NCBI GenBank assembly: GCA_030017685.1
Contig: JASEHH010000020.1
Span: forward strand, 1-44,518
DNA length: 44,518 nt
Reading direction: 5' to 3'
Origin: Thermodesulfobacteriota bacterium
GTDB lineage: Bacteria; Desulfobacterota; BSN033; UBA1163
The first letter of the stretch is position 1, and the number at the start of each line of letters is the position of its first letter. The translations under genes and the position numbers were made by a program. The notes under the pieces were generated by a model, which saw nothing but the letters and a program-made list of their open reading frames with translations, did not search any database and was not told the origin of the DNA. Positions 24,641 through 33,309 of the stretch are shown piece by piece.

Positions 24641-25287
24641 CTCTCACGTGCTTCTTTAATTGCCTTGAGAAAGGCACGGGTGTTTTCTGTGATGACGTTG
24701 AATTTTTTTTCTTTAACCGCTTTCTTATCCACCAACTCACCTCCTACACCAAGGGCAGTGGCGCCAGCCTTGATAAAGGCTCCTGCATTCTGGAGGTTCA
24801 CTCCACCCGTTGGAACGAGAAGGATTTGGGGTAGCGGTCCTCTGAGGGCTTTAAAATATTCCGGTCCCCCCAATTGAGCCGCGGGAAAGACTTTGACCAT
24901 ATCTGCCCCGGCATTCCAGGCCGAGAGGATTTCAGTGGGAGTCATTGCACCCGGGATGACGACAGCGCTGTAACGATGGGCAAGATGGATGAGATCGAGG
25001 TTGAGGGTAGGGCTGACAATGAATTGGGCGCCTGCCAGCAGTGCGGCCCTTCCTGTTTCCGGGTCGAGAATGGTTCCTGCTCCCATGATGATCTCGTCCT
25101 TATATTTTCGCGTCAATTCTTTGATGACATCAATTGCCCCCTGAACACTCATGGTGATCTCGATCAAACTGACCCCGCCCTCTTTGATGGCGGCGGCTAC
25201 ATCAATGGCCTCTTGGGCGGAAGTGACACGGATCACCGGAATCAGTCCCTCGTCGATCATTCGATTAAAAATTTCTCGCTTTTCCAT
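24637..25287 (-). CDS. eda: 2-dehydro-3-deoxy-6-phosphogluconate aldolase
   Basis: 216 residues, class I aldolase of the KDPG/KHG family. Splits KDPG to pyruvate and glyceraldehyde-3-phosphate, the last step of Entner-Doudoroff and uronate catabolism. 'LIPVIRV' opening strand, catalytic Glu in 'SLIEITM' (about 43), phosphate and substrate segment 'GAGTILD' (about 70), Schiff-base Lys in 'ADMVKVFPAAQLGG' (about 131), and 'LVPTGGVN' (about 157). The KDG kinase gene lies 147 bp upstream on the same strand and supplies its substrate. Confidence 0.94.
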   Translation of the reverse strand: MEKREIFNRMIDEGLIPVIRVTSAQEAIDVAAAIKEGGVSLIEITMSVQGAIDVIKELTRKYKDEIIMGAGTILDPETGRAALLAGAQFIVSPTLNLDLIHLAHRYSAVVIPGAMTPTEILSAWNAGADMVKVFPAAQLGGPEYFKALRGPLPQILLVPTGGVNLQNAGAFIKAGATALGVGGELVDKKAVKEKKFNVITENTRAFLKAIKEARES

Positions 25288-25334
25288 TTTGGTCCCCCTT
25301 GTTGAAAAAAAGATTCCGAATCTATTGGTAGTCC

Positions 25335-25414
25335 GTCATTCCCGTGAACACGGGAATCCAGATTCCTGGATTCCTGTTGGAGTTTATCCCGATGAAAATC
25401 GGGGCAGGAATGAC
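25335..25414. repeat. Paired ATTCC/GGAAT hairpin repeat, copy 2
   Basis: GTCATTCCC(GTGAACAC)GGGAATCCAG followed by a diverged second hairpin ending GGCAGGAATGAC. Lies between kdgK and eda. Confidence 0.8.
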
Positions 25415-25434
25415 AAAATATTTTGTTATCGGTA

Positions 25435-26421
25435 TTACCTCGATATCCTTAACCCCGCCCCTTTTAACTGGGCTTCCACTTCTTCCAAAGTGCACCAGTT
25501 GAAATCGCCTGGAATGGTGTGTTTGAGAGCGGCAAAGGCGTTCCCATACTGAACCCCTTTTTCAACATCCTTTAACTTAAGCCAGCCATAGAGGAAACCC
25601 GCGGTAAAAGAGTCACCGGCGCCTACCCTGTCCACAATCTCCACCTCATATTTTCTATCCCTGATAATCTTCCCCTCGTGGTAAGCGATGGCGGTCCAGT
25701 TATTTCTCCAGACAGAGAGATCTTCTCTTAATGTGATGGCAACGATCTTGAATTTGAAGGTCTTGGCCAGTTTCTCTGCCACGGCCTCGTAATCCTTCTC
25801 CTTAATGCCAAAGACAACATTGGTATCTTCCTCTGTGGTGATCAGGATATCGATATCTTCCATCATGGGTTCCTGAATCCTTTTTGCATCAGCAGGACTC
25901 CAGAGCTTCTTCCGGTAGTTGAGATCGTAGGAGACCGTGCATCCTGCCTTCTTGGATGCCTTCAAAGCCTCAACGGTAACTTCTGCTGCCGAAGCACTGA
26001 GCGCAGGTGTGATGCCGCTTAAATGAAAATGTTTCGATCCGGTAAATATCTTTCCCCAATCAATCTCACCCGGCTGGACCATACTGATCGCAGAATTGGA
26101 TCGATCATAAAGAACACTGGATGCCCTTGGCGAGGATCCAAACTCGACAAAATAGATGCCTGCCCGTCCTTTGTCCGACCAGACGATATGGGAGCAATCC
26201 ACACCGAATTGCTGAGCACGATGCCGGATGAGATAGCCCAATCCATTCTTCGGAAGTTTGGATACCCATGCGCTTTTCAATCCCAAGCGGGTGGCACCCA
26301 CGGCCACATTCAATTCCGCTCCGCCAGGGTTGACATCGAAACTCTGCGCCTGCTCCAATTTATGGAAGTTAGGAGGTGAGAGGCGGATCATCGCTTCACC
26401 AAATGTTACCAAATCGTACAT
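25435..26421 (-). CDS. kdgK: 2-keto-3-deoxygluconate kinase (PfkB family)
   Basis: 328 residues with start ATG 26421 (AAAGGAG eight bases upstream). PfkB-type sugar kinase: 'GGAELNVAVGATRLG' (about 33-47) substrate/dimer motif and C-terminal 'DRVGAGDSFTAGF' (about 264-276) with the catalytic Asp and anion hole. 'NYRKKLW' (about 168) and 'TFGEAMIRLSPP' at the N-terminus are typical of KDG kinases. Phosphorylates KDG to KDPG for the aldolase encoded next. Together they form the lower part of a sugar-acid pathway. Confidence 0.92.
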   Translation of the reverse strand: MYDLVTFGEAMIRLSPPNFHKLEQAQSFDVNPGGAELNVAVGATRLGLKSAWVSKLPKNGLGYLIRHRAQQFGVDCSHIVWSDKGRAGIYFVEFGSSPRASSVLYDRSNSAISMVQPGEIDWGKIFTGSKHFHLSGITPALSASAAEVTVEALKASKKAGCTVSYDLNYRKKLWSPADAKRIQEPMMEDIDILITTEEDTNVVFGIKEKDYEAVAEKLAKTFKFKIVAITLREDLSVWRNNWTAIAYHEGKIIRDRKYEVEIVDRVGAGDSFTAGFLYGWLKLKDVEKGVQYGNAFAALKHTIPGDFNWCTLEEVEAQLKGAGLRISR

Positions 26422-26449
26422 AAAGGGTTCTCCTTTCAAAAATATCGTT

Positions 26450-26743
26450 TCACTTTTGTGCGATCACCTCATAAACCTGGACAGTATTTTCACTGTAGAG
26501 AGCTTTGATCTTTGGCGAGAGAGCTTTATGCTCTGCAGAATCCCTCCAGGCGGCCGCTGTCTCAAGAGATTGAAAGCGAATCACCATCTGATAGATCGCC
26601 TCTTTTTCATGCTCCTTCAGGAGAACCAAAGAGACGAAGCCGGACTGTTTTGACATGGCAATACTATATTCCTCTTTGAAAAGCGTTTCAAAATCCTTTT
26701 CCTTGCCGGGGATGATATTAAAGGTAACATGCCGTTCAATCAT
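26450..26743 (-). CDS. Antibiotic-biosynthesis-monooxygenase (ABM) domain protein
   Basis: 97 residues, a single ferredoxin-like ABM domain ('MIERHVTFNIIPGKEKDFETLF' opening, 'PGKE' loop, 'QSGFVSLVLL', and 'VIRFQSLETAAAWRDSAEHKAL' with the family's W). Members act as heme-degrading or quinol monooxygenases, or as small sugar/oxo-acid binding proteins; the precise role here is unknown. Forms a tight unit with kdgK (28-bp gap). Confidence 0.8.
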   Translation of the reverse strand: MIERHVTFNIIPGKEKDFETLFKEEYSIAMSKQSGFVSLVLLKEHEKEAIYQMVIRFQSLETAAAWRDSAEHKALSPKIKALYSENTVQVYEVIAQK

Positions 26744-26796
26744 TCTATAACTCCTTATCTATTTTCAGATTTGAGATTTGTGATTTTGTATCAATT

Positions 26797-26867
26797 GTCA
26801 TTCCCGCGCAGGCGGGAATCCAGAGAGGTTTTCAAAGAAACTGGATTCCTGCTTTCGCAGGAAAGAC
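26797..26867. repeat. Paired ATTCC/GGAAT hairpin repeat, copy 3
   Basis: GTCATTCCCGC(GCAG)GCGGGAATCCAG, spacer, CTGGATTCCTGC(TTTC)GCAGGAAAGAC. Followed by 7-nt words (26925-26990) such as AACTCAA and AACTAAG. Confidence 0.85.
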
Positions 26868-26995
26868 AACCCCAAGAGGCACTCTATTTAATGCCTTTTT
26901 TCAAAAGGCTAATTTGATACGTGATTTTAAATTTTGAATCGTTGACTTTTAACTCCGAACTCAAAACTCAAAACTAAGAACTAAGAGCCACATCC

Positions 26996-28099
26996 TTACT
27001 TCTCTAAAATGTTCGGTCGAGCAAAAGAAATGCCACCCACCTCCATTGAAAGGGTAGGGTAGAGGATTGGCCAGGTGATCATCTCCGGTCCCTTTGATGT
27101 AGCAAGAATCGTGTCCTCGGATTTTGTTCCGGTGATTGAGGGATTCCAGGTAAAGCCCTGATTCTCCTGGATGATATCGGGTGTTTTTAAATGGACTCTG
27201 TAATCCCTGCCCGTATAACCGATCGAGCCACCCTGGTGGTGAAGTTTCCACTCCTCCGGGTATCCTTTTTCTTTATAGGCATCGATCCCTTTTTGAAGAA
27301 CTTCCCTTGCGGGAATTCCTGGCTGTGTATGAGCCATCATCGTGCAATCAATGAAGACATTGGCCTCGTATTTTCCTTTAAGTTCCTTTGGCAAACTTCC
27401 AAAGTAAACGAACCGGGTTAGAGAAACGATCAGACCCCATTTTCTGGCATTGACCGAGACCATTAGGTATTTCTCAATCTTTCGTTCCGTTGGGATAGGA
27501 TGGCGGAATTTAGAAATTCGATCATCAGCAGCCGACATTAAGGTGATTGGGTCGATCCGGTCTTTCCAGAGTTCATTGCAGAGCCTTCCCACAGCCTCAG
27601 ATTCCTTCTCCCCCTTCTTTGTCTCCATAACAGTTTTCTCAAGACCCAGGGAGACTTTTTCACCGAGCCATCGGTATCGTTCCTGTTCTTCAGGCGTTAA
27701 GGAATATCGCAGTTTTGCCACATCTTCAGCCAGCACCCGGGCATTCGGAAAGGGAGCATCGCTCCCCAGAGATCCTTCTCTGGTCAGTTCTTTGATAATG
27801 GCGCTTTCCTGATCCTCATTCCAGGGAAAGACCTTTAGAATGAATCCCTGTTTCTCCAGGGCTTCCTCTTCGATCATACGAGGAGCTTCGATGTTACTTG
27901 AGATAACATATTTCAAGTCCTCGGTGATAAGAAGGGAGGTGGCCCCGAACTCTGTGGTGATGCCAACGAGATTGAGGCCACCTCCTGTCATCCAGGAGAA
28001 ATTGGCCTGACGCTTAAGAAGAAGGGCCTTCAATCCCTTAGTTTGAAGAAAATCTCTGACCCTTCTTTCCTTTTCTTTGATTTCATTTAGAGATGTCAT
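26996..28099 (-). CDS. Creatinase-fold M24-family protein with degenerate metal site
   Basis: 367 residues from ATG 28099 (GGAGATATATA upstream); the longer frame to 28225 runs through a repeat and is rejected. N-terminal creatinase domain (about 1-150), C-terminal pita-bread domain (about 160-367). The expected M24 metal ligands are mostly lost: the first Asp is Asn in 'SVNARKWG', the second Asp is Ser in 'IVSLTRF', and the Glu before the Pro of the 'EPG' motif is Asn in 'WNPSITG'. The His in 'HHQGGSIGYTGRDY' and the final Glu in 'KSEDTIL' remain. So it is probably not an aminopeptidase; a creatinase-like or other metal-independent function is likely. Its place in a sugar-acid operon suggests a small-molecule hydrolase. 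Confidence 0.85.
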   Translation of the reverse strand: MTSLNEIKEKERRVRDFLQTKGLKALLLKRQANFSWMTGGGLNLVGITTEFGATSLLITEDLKYVISSNIEAPRMIEEEALEKQGFILKVFPWNEDQESAIIKELTREGSLGSDAPFPNARVLAEDVAKLRYSLTPEEQERYRWLGEKVSLGLEKTVMETKKGEKESEAVGRLCNELWKDRIDPITLMSAADDRISKFRHPIPTERKIEKYLMVSVNARKWGLIVSLTRFVYFGSLPKELKGKYEANVFIDCTMMAHTQPGIPAREVLQKGIDAYKEKGYPEEWKLHHQGGSIGYTGRDYRVHLKTPDIIQENQGFTWNPSITGTKSEDTILATSKGPEMITWPILYPTLSMEVGGISFARPNILEK

Positions 28100-28113
28100 T
28101 ATATATCTCCACC

Positions 28114-28213
28114 TTCTATGAAAGACTTCCTCTCCTTCGACGCCTGCCTGCCCCGCCCTCGGTCGGGACCGGGGCCGGTAGGCAGGGGGAGAGGGATGGG
28201 GTGAGGGGGACGT
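28114..28213. repeat. GC-rich foldback repeat
   Basis: GCCTGCC/GGCAGG arms around CCGGGGCC-rich sequence, ending GAGAGGGATGGGGTGAGGGGGA, the same tail as at 3807-3828. Lies between the orphan TRAP binding protein and the M24 gene. Confidence 0.75.
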
Positions 28214-28214
28214 A

Positions 28215-29207
28215 TTATTGAGCAAGAACCTCAGCCCACGTTGTCACCGACCATTGGGTCTTGAACAGCTCGTTGACGGCGTCCTTGGCCTTCGCCCGGA
28301 AGGACTCGGCGTCCGGGATCACCACCTGCATGCCCTTGCGTTGGAGATCCACCAGGATGGCCGCCTCGCCGGTTTTGATCTTGTTGTTGGCCCATTCCTC
28401 CGCCTCCTTGCCGGCCTTGACGATGAGGTCCTGGTCCGCCTTGGACAGCTTGTCGAAGAAGGGCTTATTGATCAGGATTCCCGCGGTCTGCACAAGGTGA
28501 TTGGTGATGATCAAATGGCTTTGGACCTCGTTAAGCTTGAAAGACTGGATCTGTGGCAGGTCGCCCTCGGAGGCCTCGGCCTTGCCCGTCTTAAGTGAAT
28601 TGTAGAGCTCGGGCAAAGGCACCCCAACGGGGTCGGCACCGATCGCCTTCCAGACAGCCATCCAGCTGGGAATGGGCGGAAGCCGCAGCTTCATGTTGTA
28701 CGCATCAGCGGGCGTGTAGAGGGGTTTCTTTGCTGTCGTCTGCCGCAACCCCCGGTAGATGGTCCCCAGGTACTTGAGGTCGTTCTTCTCCAGCTGGGCA
28801 CGCGCCTGCTGGCCAAGCTTACCGTTCCAGGCACGCATATAATGGTCGAAATCCTTCATGACGTAAGGACCGGTGAAGAAGTAGTACGGCGGTGCGTAGT
28901 ACTCCAAAAAAGCTGTCCCGTTGGACTGCATCTCGATCTCGCCGTTCCTGTTCATCTTGTTGATGTCGATTTCGGCCTTGGTCCCGGCGTCGATCTTCAC
29001 CTCGATCCGGCCGCCACTTCCCTTCTCAACCAGCTCCTTGAACTTCTCAGCCGCCTCAACGACAATACCCGATTTAAACGGGCTTCCGATACGGATGGTC
29101 GTTTTCTTCTCCTCCGGCTTTACGGTTGGAGCCGTTCCAGCGCAGGCAAAAAGAAAACAAACCAGAGCAATCGCTGAAAGAATAAAACCCAATCTAATAG
29201 TCTTCAT
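28215..29207 (-). CDS. TRAP transporter solute-binding lipoprotein (DctP family)
   Basis: 330 residues from ATG 29207 (AAAGGAGGGCAATAAA upstream). Signal with lipobox: hydrophobic stretch then 'LFACAG', so lipid-anchored. DctP family: 'IRIGSPFKSG', 'EIEMQSNGTAFL', 'GLRQTTAKKPLYTPAD', and 'KLRLPPIPSWMAVWKAIGADPVGVPLPELYNSLKTG' with the conserved Arg that binds the carboxylate (LRLPP, about 180). No DctQ/DctM membrane genes are nearby, so it is orphan or works with others. Its base composition is different: the sixty bases at 28261 hold 39 G/C and at 28321 37, against 29 in tctC and 28 in kdgK samples, suggesting recent transfer. Confidence 0.88.
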   Translation of the reverse strand: MKTIRLGFILSAIALVCFLFACAGTAPTVKPEEKKTTIRIGSPFKSGIVVEAAEKFKELVEKGSGGRIEVKIDAGTKAEIDINKMNRNGEIEMQSNGTAFLEYYAPPYYFFTGPYVMKDFDHYMRAWNGKLGQQARAQLEKNDLKYLGTIYRGLRQTTAKKPLYTPADAYNMKLRLPPIPSWMAVWKAIGADPVGVPLPELYNSLKTGKAEASEGDLPQIQSFKLNEVQSHLIITNHLVQTAGILINKPFFDKLSKADQDLIVKAGKEAEEWANNKIKTGEAAILVDLQRKGMQVVIPDAESFRAKAKDAVNELFKTQWSVTTWAEVLAQ

Positions 29208-29233
29208 TTTATTGCCCTCCTTTCTGATCGAGA

Positions 29234-30181
29234 TCATTTCTTAATCTCTTTGATCAGTTTTTCAAAAAATTCGTGTTCACTCGCCATCAATTTTCCAAAT
29301 GGTTCCGGACCAAGATAGGAAAGGTTGACCGCCATGTCCTTAGCATTCTTTCTAAAGACAGGATCATCCATCCCCTGTTTGAAAGCGTCATGAAGTTTCT
29401 TGATGGCATCAGGCGGTGTTCCTTTGGGTGCGACCAGTCCACGCCACATCCCCATGGCAAAATCAATTCCCTGTTCTTTGACTGTCGGCACATCGGGAAA
29501 CATCTCCAGTCTTTTTTCAGCGAACAGGGCGAGGATCTTGAGCTTTCCTGCCTGGACATGGCTGATTCCCTCAGGAGGTGAAACGGAGACCGCATTGACA
29601 TGCCCTCCGAGAATGGCGGTTACGGAGGGGCCTCCTCCGGAAAAGGGGATATGGTTGAGCTTCACGCCGGCAGTTTTCTCAAAAGCCAAAGCCACAAGAT
29701 GAACCCCTCCGCCTGCGCCCGAGTTTCCTACGGTGATCATCTCAGGGTGCTTCTTGGCATAATCGAGGAATTCTTTGAGGCTCTTCCAGGGAGCATCGGA
29801 CCGGATTAAAAACATGGAGGGGTCGCTCACCACATTGATAATCGGTTCAAAATTTTTGTAGGTGTAGGCGGTAGTCACCTGATGGGGCAGGATGGTGAGA
29901 GGCGTGACCGCCGAGGTGAGCATATAGCCATCCGGTTTGGCCTGAGCACCTTCGGTGTATCCGACCGCACTTCCTCCACCCGGTCGATTCACAACGACCA
30001 CTGCCTTTCCTAAGTATTTCCCTGTGGTTGCGGCCAGGGCGCGGAAGATAAGGTCGGTGGCGCCGCCGGCAGCCCAGGGGATGATGACCTGGACTTCCTT
30101 GGTTGGAAATTCCGCCGCCTGAATTGGAACGCCTGCTAAAAGAACCAAAATTACAACTGCGATCATAGATTTTCTTAACAT
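29234..30181 (-). CDS. tctC: Tripartite tricarboxylate transporter substrate-binding protein (TctC/Bug)
   Basis: 315 residues. Signal peptide (MLRKSMIAVVILVLLAGVPIQA, cleavage near AEFP). Bug/TctC hallmark 'VIIPWAAGGATDLIFRALA' and 'VVVVNRPGGGSAVGYTEGAQAKPDGYML', 'GNSGAGGGVHL', 'SGGGPSVTAILGGHV', and 'FPDVPTVKEQGI'. Binds carboxylates in the periplasm and hands them to TctBA. GAAAGGAGGTAGAGGC precedes the ATG. Follows tctA in a tctB-tctA-tctC order. Confidence 0.92.
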   Translation of the reverse strand: MLRKSMIAVVILVLLAGVPIQAAEFPTKEVQVIIPWAAGGATDLIFRALAATTGKYLGKAVVVVNRPGGGSAVGYTEGAQAKPDGYMLTSAVTPLTILPHQVTTAYTYKNFEPIINVVSDPSMFLIRSDAPWKSLKEFLDYAKKHPEMITVGNSGAGGGVHLVALAFEKTAGVKLNHIPFSGGGPSVTAILGGHVNAVSVSPPEGISHVQAGKLKILALFAEKRLEMFPDVPTVKEQGIDFAMGMWRGLVAPKGTPPDAIKKLHDAFKQGMDDPVFRKNAKDMAVNLSYLGPEPFGKLMASEHEFFEKLIKEIKK

Positions 30182-30214
30182 GCCTCTACCTCCTTTCTTG
30201 AATCGAACTTCATT

Positions 30215-30285
30215 ACTCCTAATTCCGAACTCTTAACTCTGAACTCTAAACTTAAATCCGCATTCCACATTCTACATTCCGCAAT
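30215..30285. repeat. Degenerate 7-nt tandem repeat
   Basis: Consecutive words GAACTCT, TAACTCT, GAACTCT, AAACTTA, AATCCGC, ATTCCAC, ATTCTAC, ATTCCGC between tctA and tctC. Confidence 0.85.
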
Positions 30286-31797
30286 TTAAACAATCCCCCC
30301 TTTCTTTAAATATTTTGATACGGTGCGAAGTATCGGAATTGCCAAGAAGACTAACGTTGCAAGCAGAAAGACCATGGAGATTGGGCGATTGATAAAAACA
30401 CCAAAATCTCCATGTGAAATCATCAAGGACTGCCGGAAGGCTACTTCCAGTTTTGGTCCGAGGACCAATGCTAAAAGGAGCGGGGCGCCCTCGTAAGCCC
30501 ATTTTCTCATTAGGAAACCTAATGCTCCAAAGAGAAGCATGATCCCGATGTCGAAGACAGAATTGTTCACGGTATACTGACCCGTGATACAAAACAGGAT
30601 GATGAGAGGAAGAAGGATTTTCTTCGGGATCCTCAAAATATTTGCAAAGAGGGGAACAAAAGGCAGATTCAAAATGAGGAGAATGAAGTTGCCGATATAC
30701 ATGCTGGCGATTACTCCCCAGAAGAGTTCCGGATGTTGACCGATCAACAGGGGGCCAGGGGTTACCCCATGGATGAGAAGGGCCCCAAGGAGAATGGCTG
30801 TCGGGGGAGCAAAAGGAATCCCGAGAACGAAGAGGGGAATGAAGGCGGATTGACAGGCAGAGTTATTGGCTGATTCGGGTCCTGCCACTCCTTCGATAGC
30901 GCCCTTTCCAAATTCTTCAGGATGTTTAGAAATCTTTCTTTCGATCATGTAGGAGGAATAAGTGGCTATGACAGGCGCCGGCCCGGGAACCAGACCCACC
31001 CCGAACCCGATTCCAGTCCCTCTGAGAATGGCAGTGATGGACTTCTTTAAATCCTGGAGAGAAGGGTAGAGTTCCCTGAATCGGGGGACAATAACACGTT
31101 GTTCCAGCATTTCAAGCGGTTTTTCAACATTGGTTAAGACTTCTGCGATGCCAAAGAGGCCGATGGCTACGGCTACGAATTCGATCCCGCCAAGAAGAGA
31201 GATAGAGCCAAAGGTAAAGCGAGCATCTCCGGTGACAGGGTCAAGCCCGATCGTTCCGATGATGAGTCCTACGACAGCCATCATCAGAGACTTAATCAAA
31301 GATGTGCCGGTGACATTGCTTAGAACAATGAAGCCAAAGACCATCAAAGAAAAATATTCTGGAGGGCCAAAGGCAAGTGCGGCCTCAGCCAGCGGCGGGG
31401 CTAAAAAGACCAGTCCGAATAAGCCGATCGTCCCGGCAATGAAAGAACCAATGGCACAGATGGCCAGGGCAGGGCCGGCCCTTCCTTTCTGAGCCATCTG
31501 ATAGCCGTCGATGCAGGTGATTACAGAAGCGGTTTCGCCAGGGACATTGAGCAGGATGGATGTAGTTGACCCTCCATACATCGCTCCGTAATAGATTCCG
31601 GCAAGCATGATGATGGCAGAGGTGGGATTAAGACCGAAAGTTGCAGGAATGAGAAGGGCGATTCCTGCGATTGGCCCGATTCCCGGGAGCACGCCGATCA
31701 GCGTTCCGACAATGGCGCCGATCAAACAATAGAAGAGATTATAGAATGTTGTGGCAATGGTGAAACCGCTTGCCAGATGTTGAAGCGACTCAAACAC
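30286..31797 (-). CDS. tctA: Tripartite tricarboxylate transporter large membrane subunit
   Basis: 503 residues, about twelve hydrophobic helices. TctA signatures: '[22 protein letters not shown]' (about 38-59), '[25 protein letters not shown]' (about 65-89), '[17 protein letters not shown]' (about 253-269), and '[35 protein letters not shown]' (about 299-335). Inner-membrane channel subunit of a secondary, ion-driven carboxylate importer. Starts with GTG 31797 behind GGGAGAAATAG. Confidence 0.95.
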   Translation of the reverse strand: MFESLQHLASGFTIATTFYNLFYCLIGAIVGTLIGVLPGIGPIAGIALLIPATFGLNPTSAIIMLAGIYYGAMYGGSTTSILLNVPGETASVITCIDGYQMAQKGRAGPALAICAIGSFIAGTIGLFGLVFLAPPLAEAALAFGPPEYFSLMVFGFIVLSNVTGTSLIKSLMMAVVGLIIGTIGLDPVTGDARFTFGSISLLGGIEFVAVAIGLFGIAEVLTNVEKPLEMLEQRVIVPRFRELYPSLQDLKKSITAILRGTGIGFGVGLVPGPAPVIATYSSYMIERKISKHPEEFGKGAIEGVAGPESANNSACQSAFIPLFVLGIPFAPPTAILLGALLIHGVTPGPLLIGQHPELFWGVIASMYIGNFILLILNLPFVPLFANILRIPKKILLPLIILFCITGQYTVNNSVFDIGIMLLFGALGFLMRKWAYEGAPLLLALVLGPKLEVAFRQSLMISHGDFGVFINRPISMVFLLATLVFLAIPILRTVSKYLKKGGIV

Positions 31798-31844
31798 CTA
31801 TTTCTCCCTAACCTCGACCTTAACCTTATCCTTAGCCTTGTTTC

Positions 31845-32309
31845 TTATAACCCTATCCATCCTTTTGGCAGGGGTATTTTTAGCCATTGAACGAATAGAA
31901 AATAAGAAGCAATGGCGGTGATCAATGACAGAGAGATATTAAAAGGCCATTGTTTCATTCCGAGAATCCTCAGAAGGGCAACCATCAGGAGAAACGAGAC
32001 AAGCGGATAACCCAGTATCTTAAAGAAGAGGGTAGCCAATATCATTGCTCCCATAAAGAAGAGAACCTGCATGGCCGAACCGGGTATCTCGGAAGGGGAC
32101 TCCTCCTTTTTCACATTTTGCCATTTCTTAAAAAGGAATCTTAGAAGAAAGATGCTCGAAAGGACCATAAGAAGTATCCCCAGACATAAAGGAAATAGCC
32201 CTGCTCCTGCCATCCGGAACGTTCCGATGGGCATTCTGAGAGAAAGGAGGACAGTGATTGCACCGAAGATGAAAATCACAATCCCACCTATCAATTCATC
32301 TCTTTTCAA
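31845..32309 (-). CDS. tctB: Tripartite tricarboxylate transporter small membrane subunit
   Basis: 154 residues with four hydrophobic helices (about 8-24, 38-58, 80-120 as two, 125-145). 'GAGLFPLCLGILLMVLSSIFLL' is the typical TctB second helix. Start TTG 32309 with AGGTAAATAAT upstream is weak but no better start exists. First gene of the tctBAC set; a 47-bp gap with 6-nt CCTTAA-type words separates it from tctA. Confidence 0.88.
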   Translation of the reverse strand: MKRDELIGGIVIFIFGAITVLLSLRMPIGTFRMAGAGLFPLCLGILLMVLSSIFLLRFLFKKWQNVKKEESPSEIPGSAMQVLFFMGAMILATLFFKILGYPLVSFLLMVALLRILGMKQWPFNISLSLITAIASYFLFVQWLKIPLPKGWIGL

Positions 32310-32327
32310 ATTATTTACCTTTTTAAT

Positions 32328-32459
32328 GATGGTTTCGTAAAAAGTCTGAAAATCCCAATATCAGTCATTCCTGCGCAAGCAGGAATCCAGTATTTTTAGA
32401 TAGTTAGAATTCTCTGGATTCCCGTTTTCACGGGAATGACGACTTTTTACGATTCCATC
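32328..32459. repeat. Composite foldback with paired ATTCC hairpins, copy 4
   Basis: Outer arms TCGTAAAAAGTC (about 32335-32346) and GACTTTTTACGA (32441-32452), with GATGG/CCATC beyond, enclose the paired hairpins 32364-32440 (GTCATTCCTGC..GCAGGAATCCAG and CTGGATTCCCG..CGGGAATGAC). Followed by 7-nt words ending ATTG (32462-32508). Confidence 0.8.
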
Positions 32460-32509
32460 TTTAATGATAATTGTTAATTGCTAACTGACCATTGCCCATT
32501 GATTTTTGT

Positions 32510-33256
32510 TTAATCCATCAGCGCCCCGCCATTGACATCCAGAATTTCTCCCGTGATGAAGGAGGCTTCATCCGAAGCCAGAAAGAGGACTGCCTCTGCC
32601 ACATCTTCGGGTTTACCAAGGCGGCCGAGAGGAATGGAGGCGATGATCTCCTTTCGCCTCTCCTCTGACCACTGGGCGCTCATCTCGGTTTCAATGGCAT
32701 GAGGGGATACCCCATTGACATTGATTCCATAGGATGCCAACTGCCTGGCCAGCGTTTTAGTCAATGCATCTATCCCGGCCTTTGAAGGGCCGTAGCCAGG
32801 AGCAGAGGTGATATCTCCCATCTTGCCAGCAATGGAAGAGACATTGACGATCTTTCCGCATCTCTGCTCCTTCATTGTTTCGACGACCGCCTTTGAGCAA
32901 AGAAACGTCCCTTTGAGATTGACCTCAATGACCCGGTCCCAATCCTCTTCTGTCACGGTCTCAATCGTCCCTCTCCGGATGATTCCGGCATTATTGACGA
33001 GAATATCGATGCGGCCAAAGGCCTTCTTCACTTGATCGACCATGGCTTTCACTTCGGAACTTTTAGAGATGTCGCAGGAGATGGCGACCGCTTTCCCCCC
33101 ACTCTGCTCGATCTCATTTTTCAGGGTGATTGCTCCATCTTTGTCAAAATCAACAAGGGCTACCTTTGCACCTTCTCTGACAAAAGTGAGTGCAATGGCT
33201 TTTCCTATTCCTCTCGCTCCGCCTGTGACAATTGCCACACGGTTCTTTAACTTCAT
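32510..33256 (-). CDS. Short-chain dehydrogenase/reductase (FabG-like)
   Basis: 248 residues, classical SDR. Cofactor motif TGGARGIGKA (about 11-20), acidic residue 'VDFD' (about 36-39, suggests NAD), 'NNAG' (about 88-91), catalytic Ser in 'NVSSIAG' (about 140) and YxxxK in 'GYGPSKAG' (about 154-158). Context within a KDG pathway suggests a sugar-acid dehydrogenase such as a KduD-like or aldonate dehydrogenase rather than a fatty acid enzyme, but sequence alone does not decide. Follows the ABC permease genes on the same strand by 54 bp. Confidence 0.88.
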   Translation of the reverse strand: MKLKNRVAIVTGGARGIGKAIALTFVREGAKVALVDFDKDGAITLKNEIEQSGGKAVAISCDISKSSEVKAMVDQVKKAFGRIDILVNNAGIIRRGTIETVTEEDWDRVIEVNLKGTFLCSKAVVETMKEQRCGKIVNVSSIAGKMGDITSAPGYGPSKAGIDALTKTLARQLASYGINVNGVSPHAIETEMSAQWSEERRKEIIASIPLGRLGKPEDVAEAVLFLASDEASFITGEILDVNGGALMD

Positions 33257-33309
33257 CCTTTCAACCTCTTATTCCGAATTCCACAATCCGCATTCCGAAA
33301 TAAAGTTGT
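33257..33309. repeat. Degenerate 7-nt words
   Basis: TTATTCC, GAATTCC, ACAATCC, GCATTCC, GAAATAA between the SDR and permease genes. Confidence 0.7.

Noticed and set aside
28100-28225. N-terminal extension of the M24 protein
   Set aside because: The extra 42 residues (Pro/Ser/Arg-rich) translate an intergenic foldback; ATG 28099 has a ribosome binding site.
32216-32225. GGAACGTTCC palindrome as a second IclR site
   Set aside because: It lies in the tctB coding region and lacks the 3-bp centre of the dyad at 37362.
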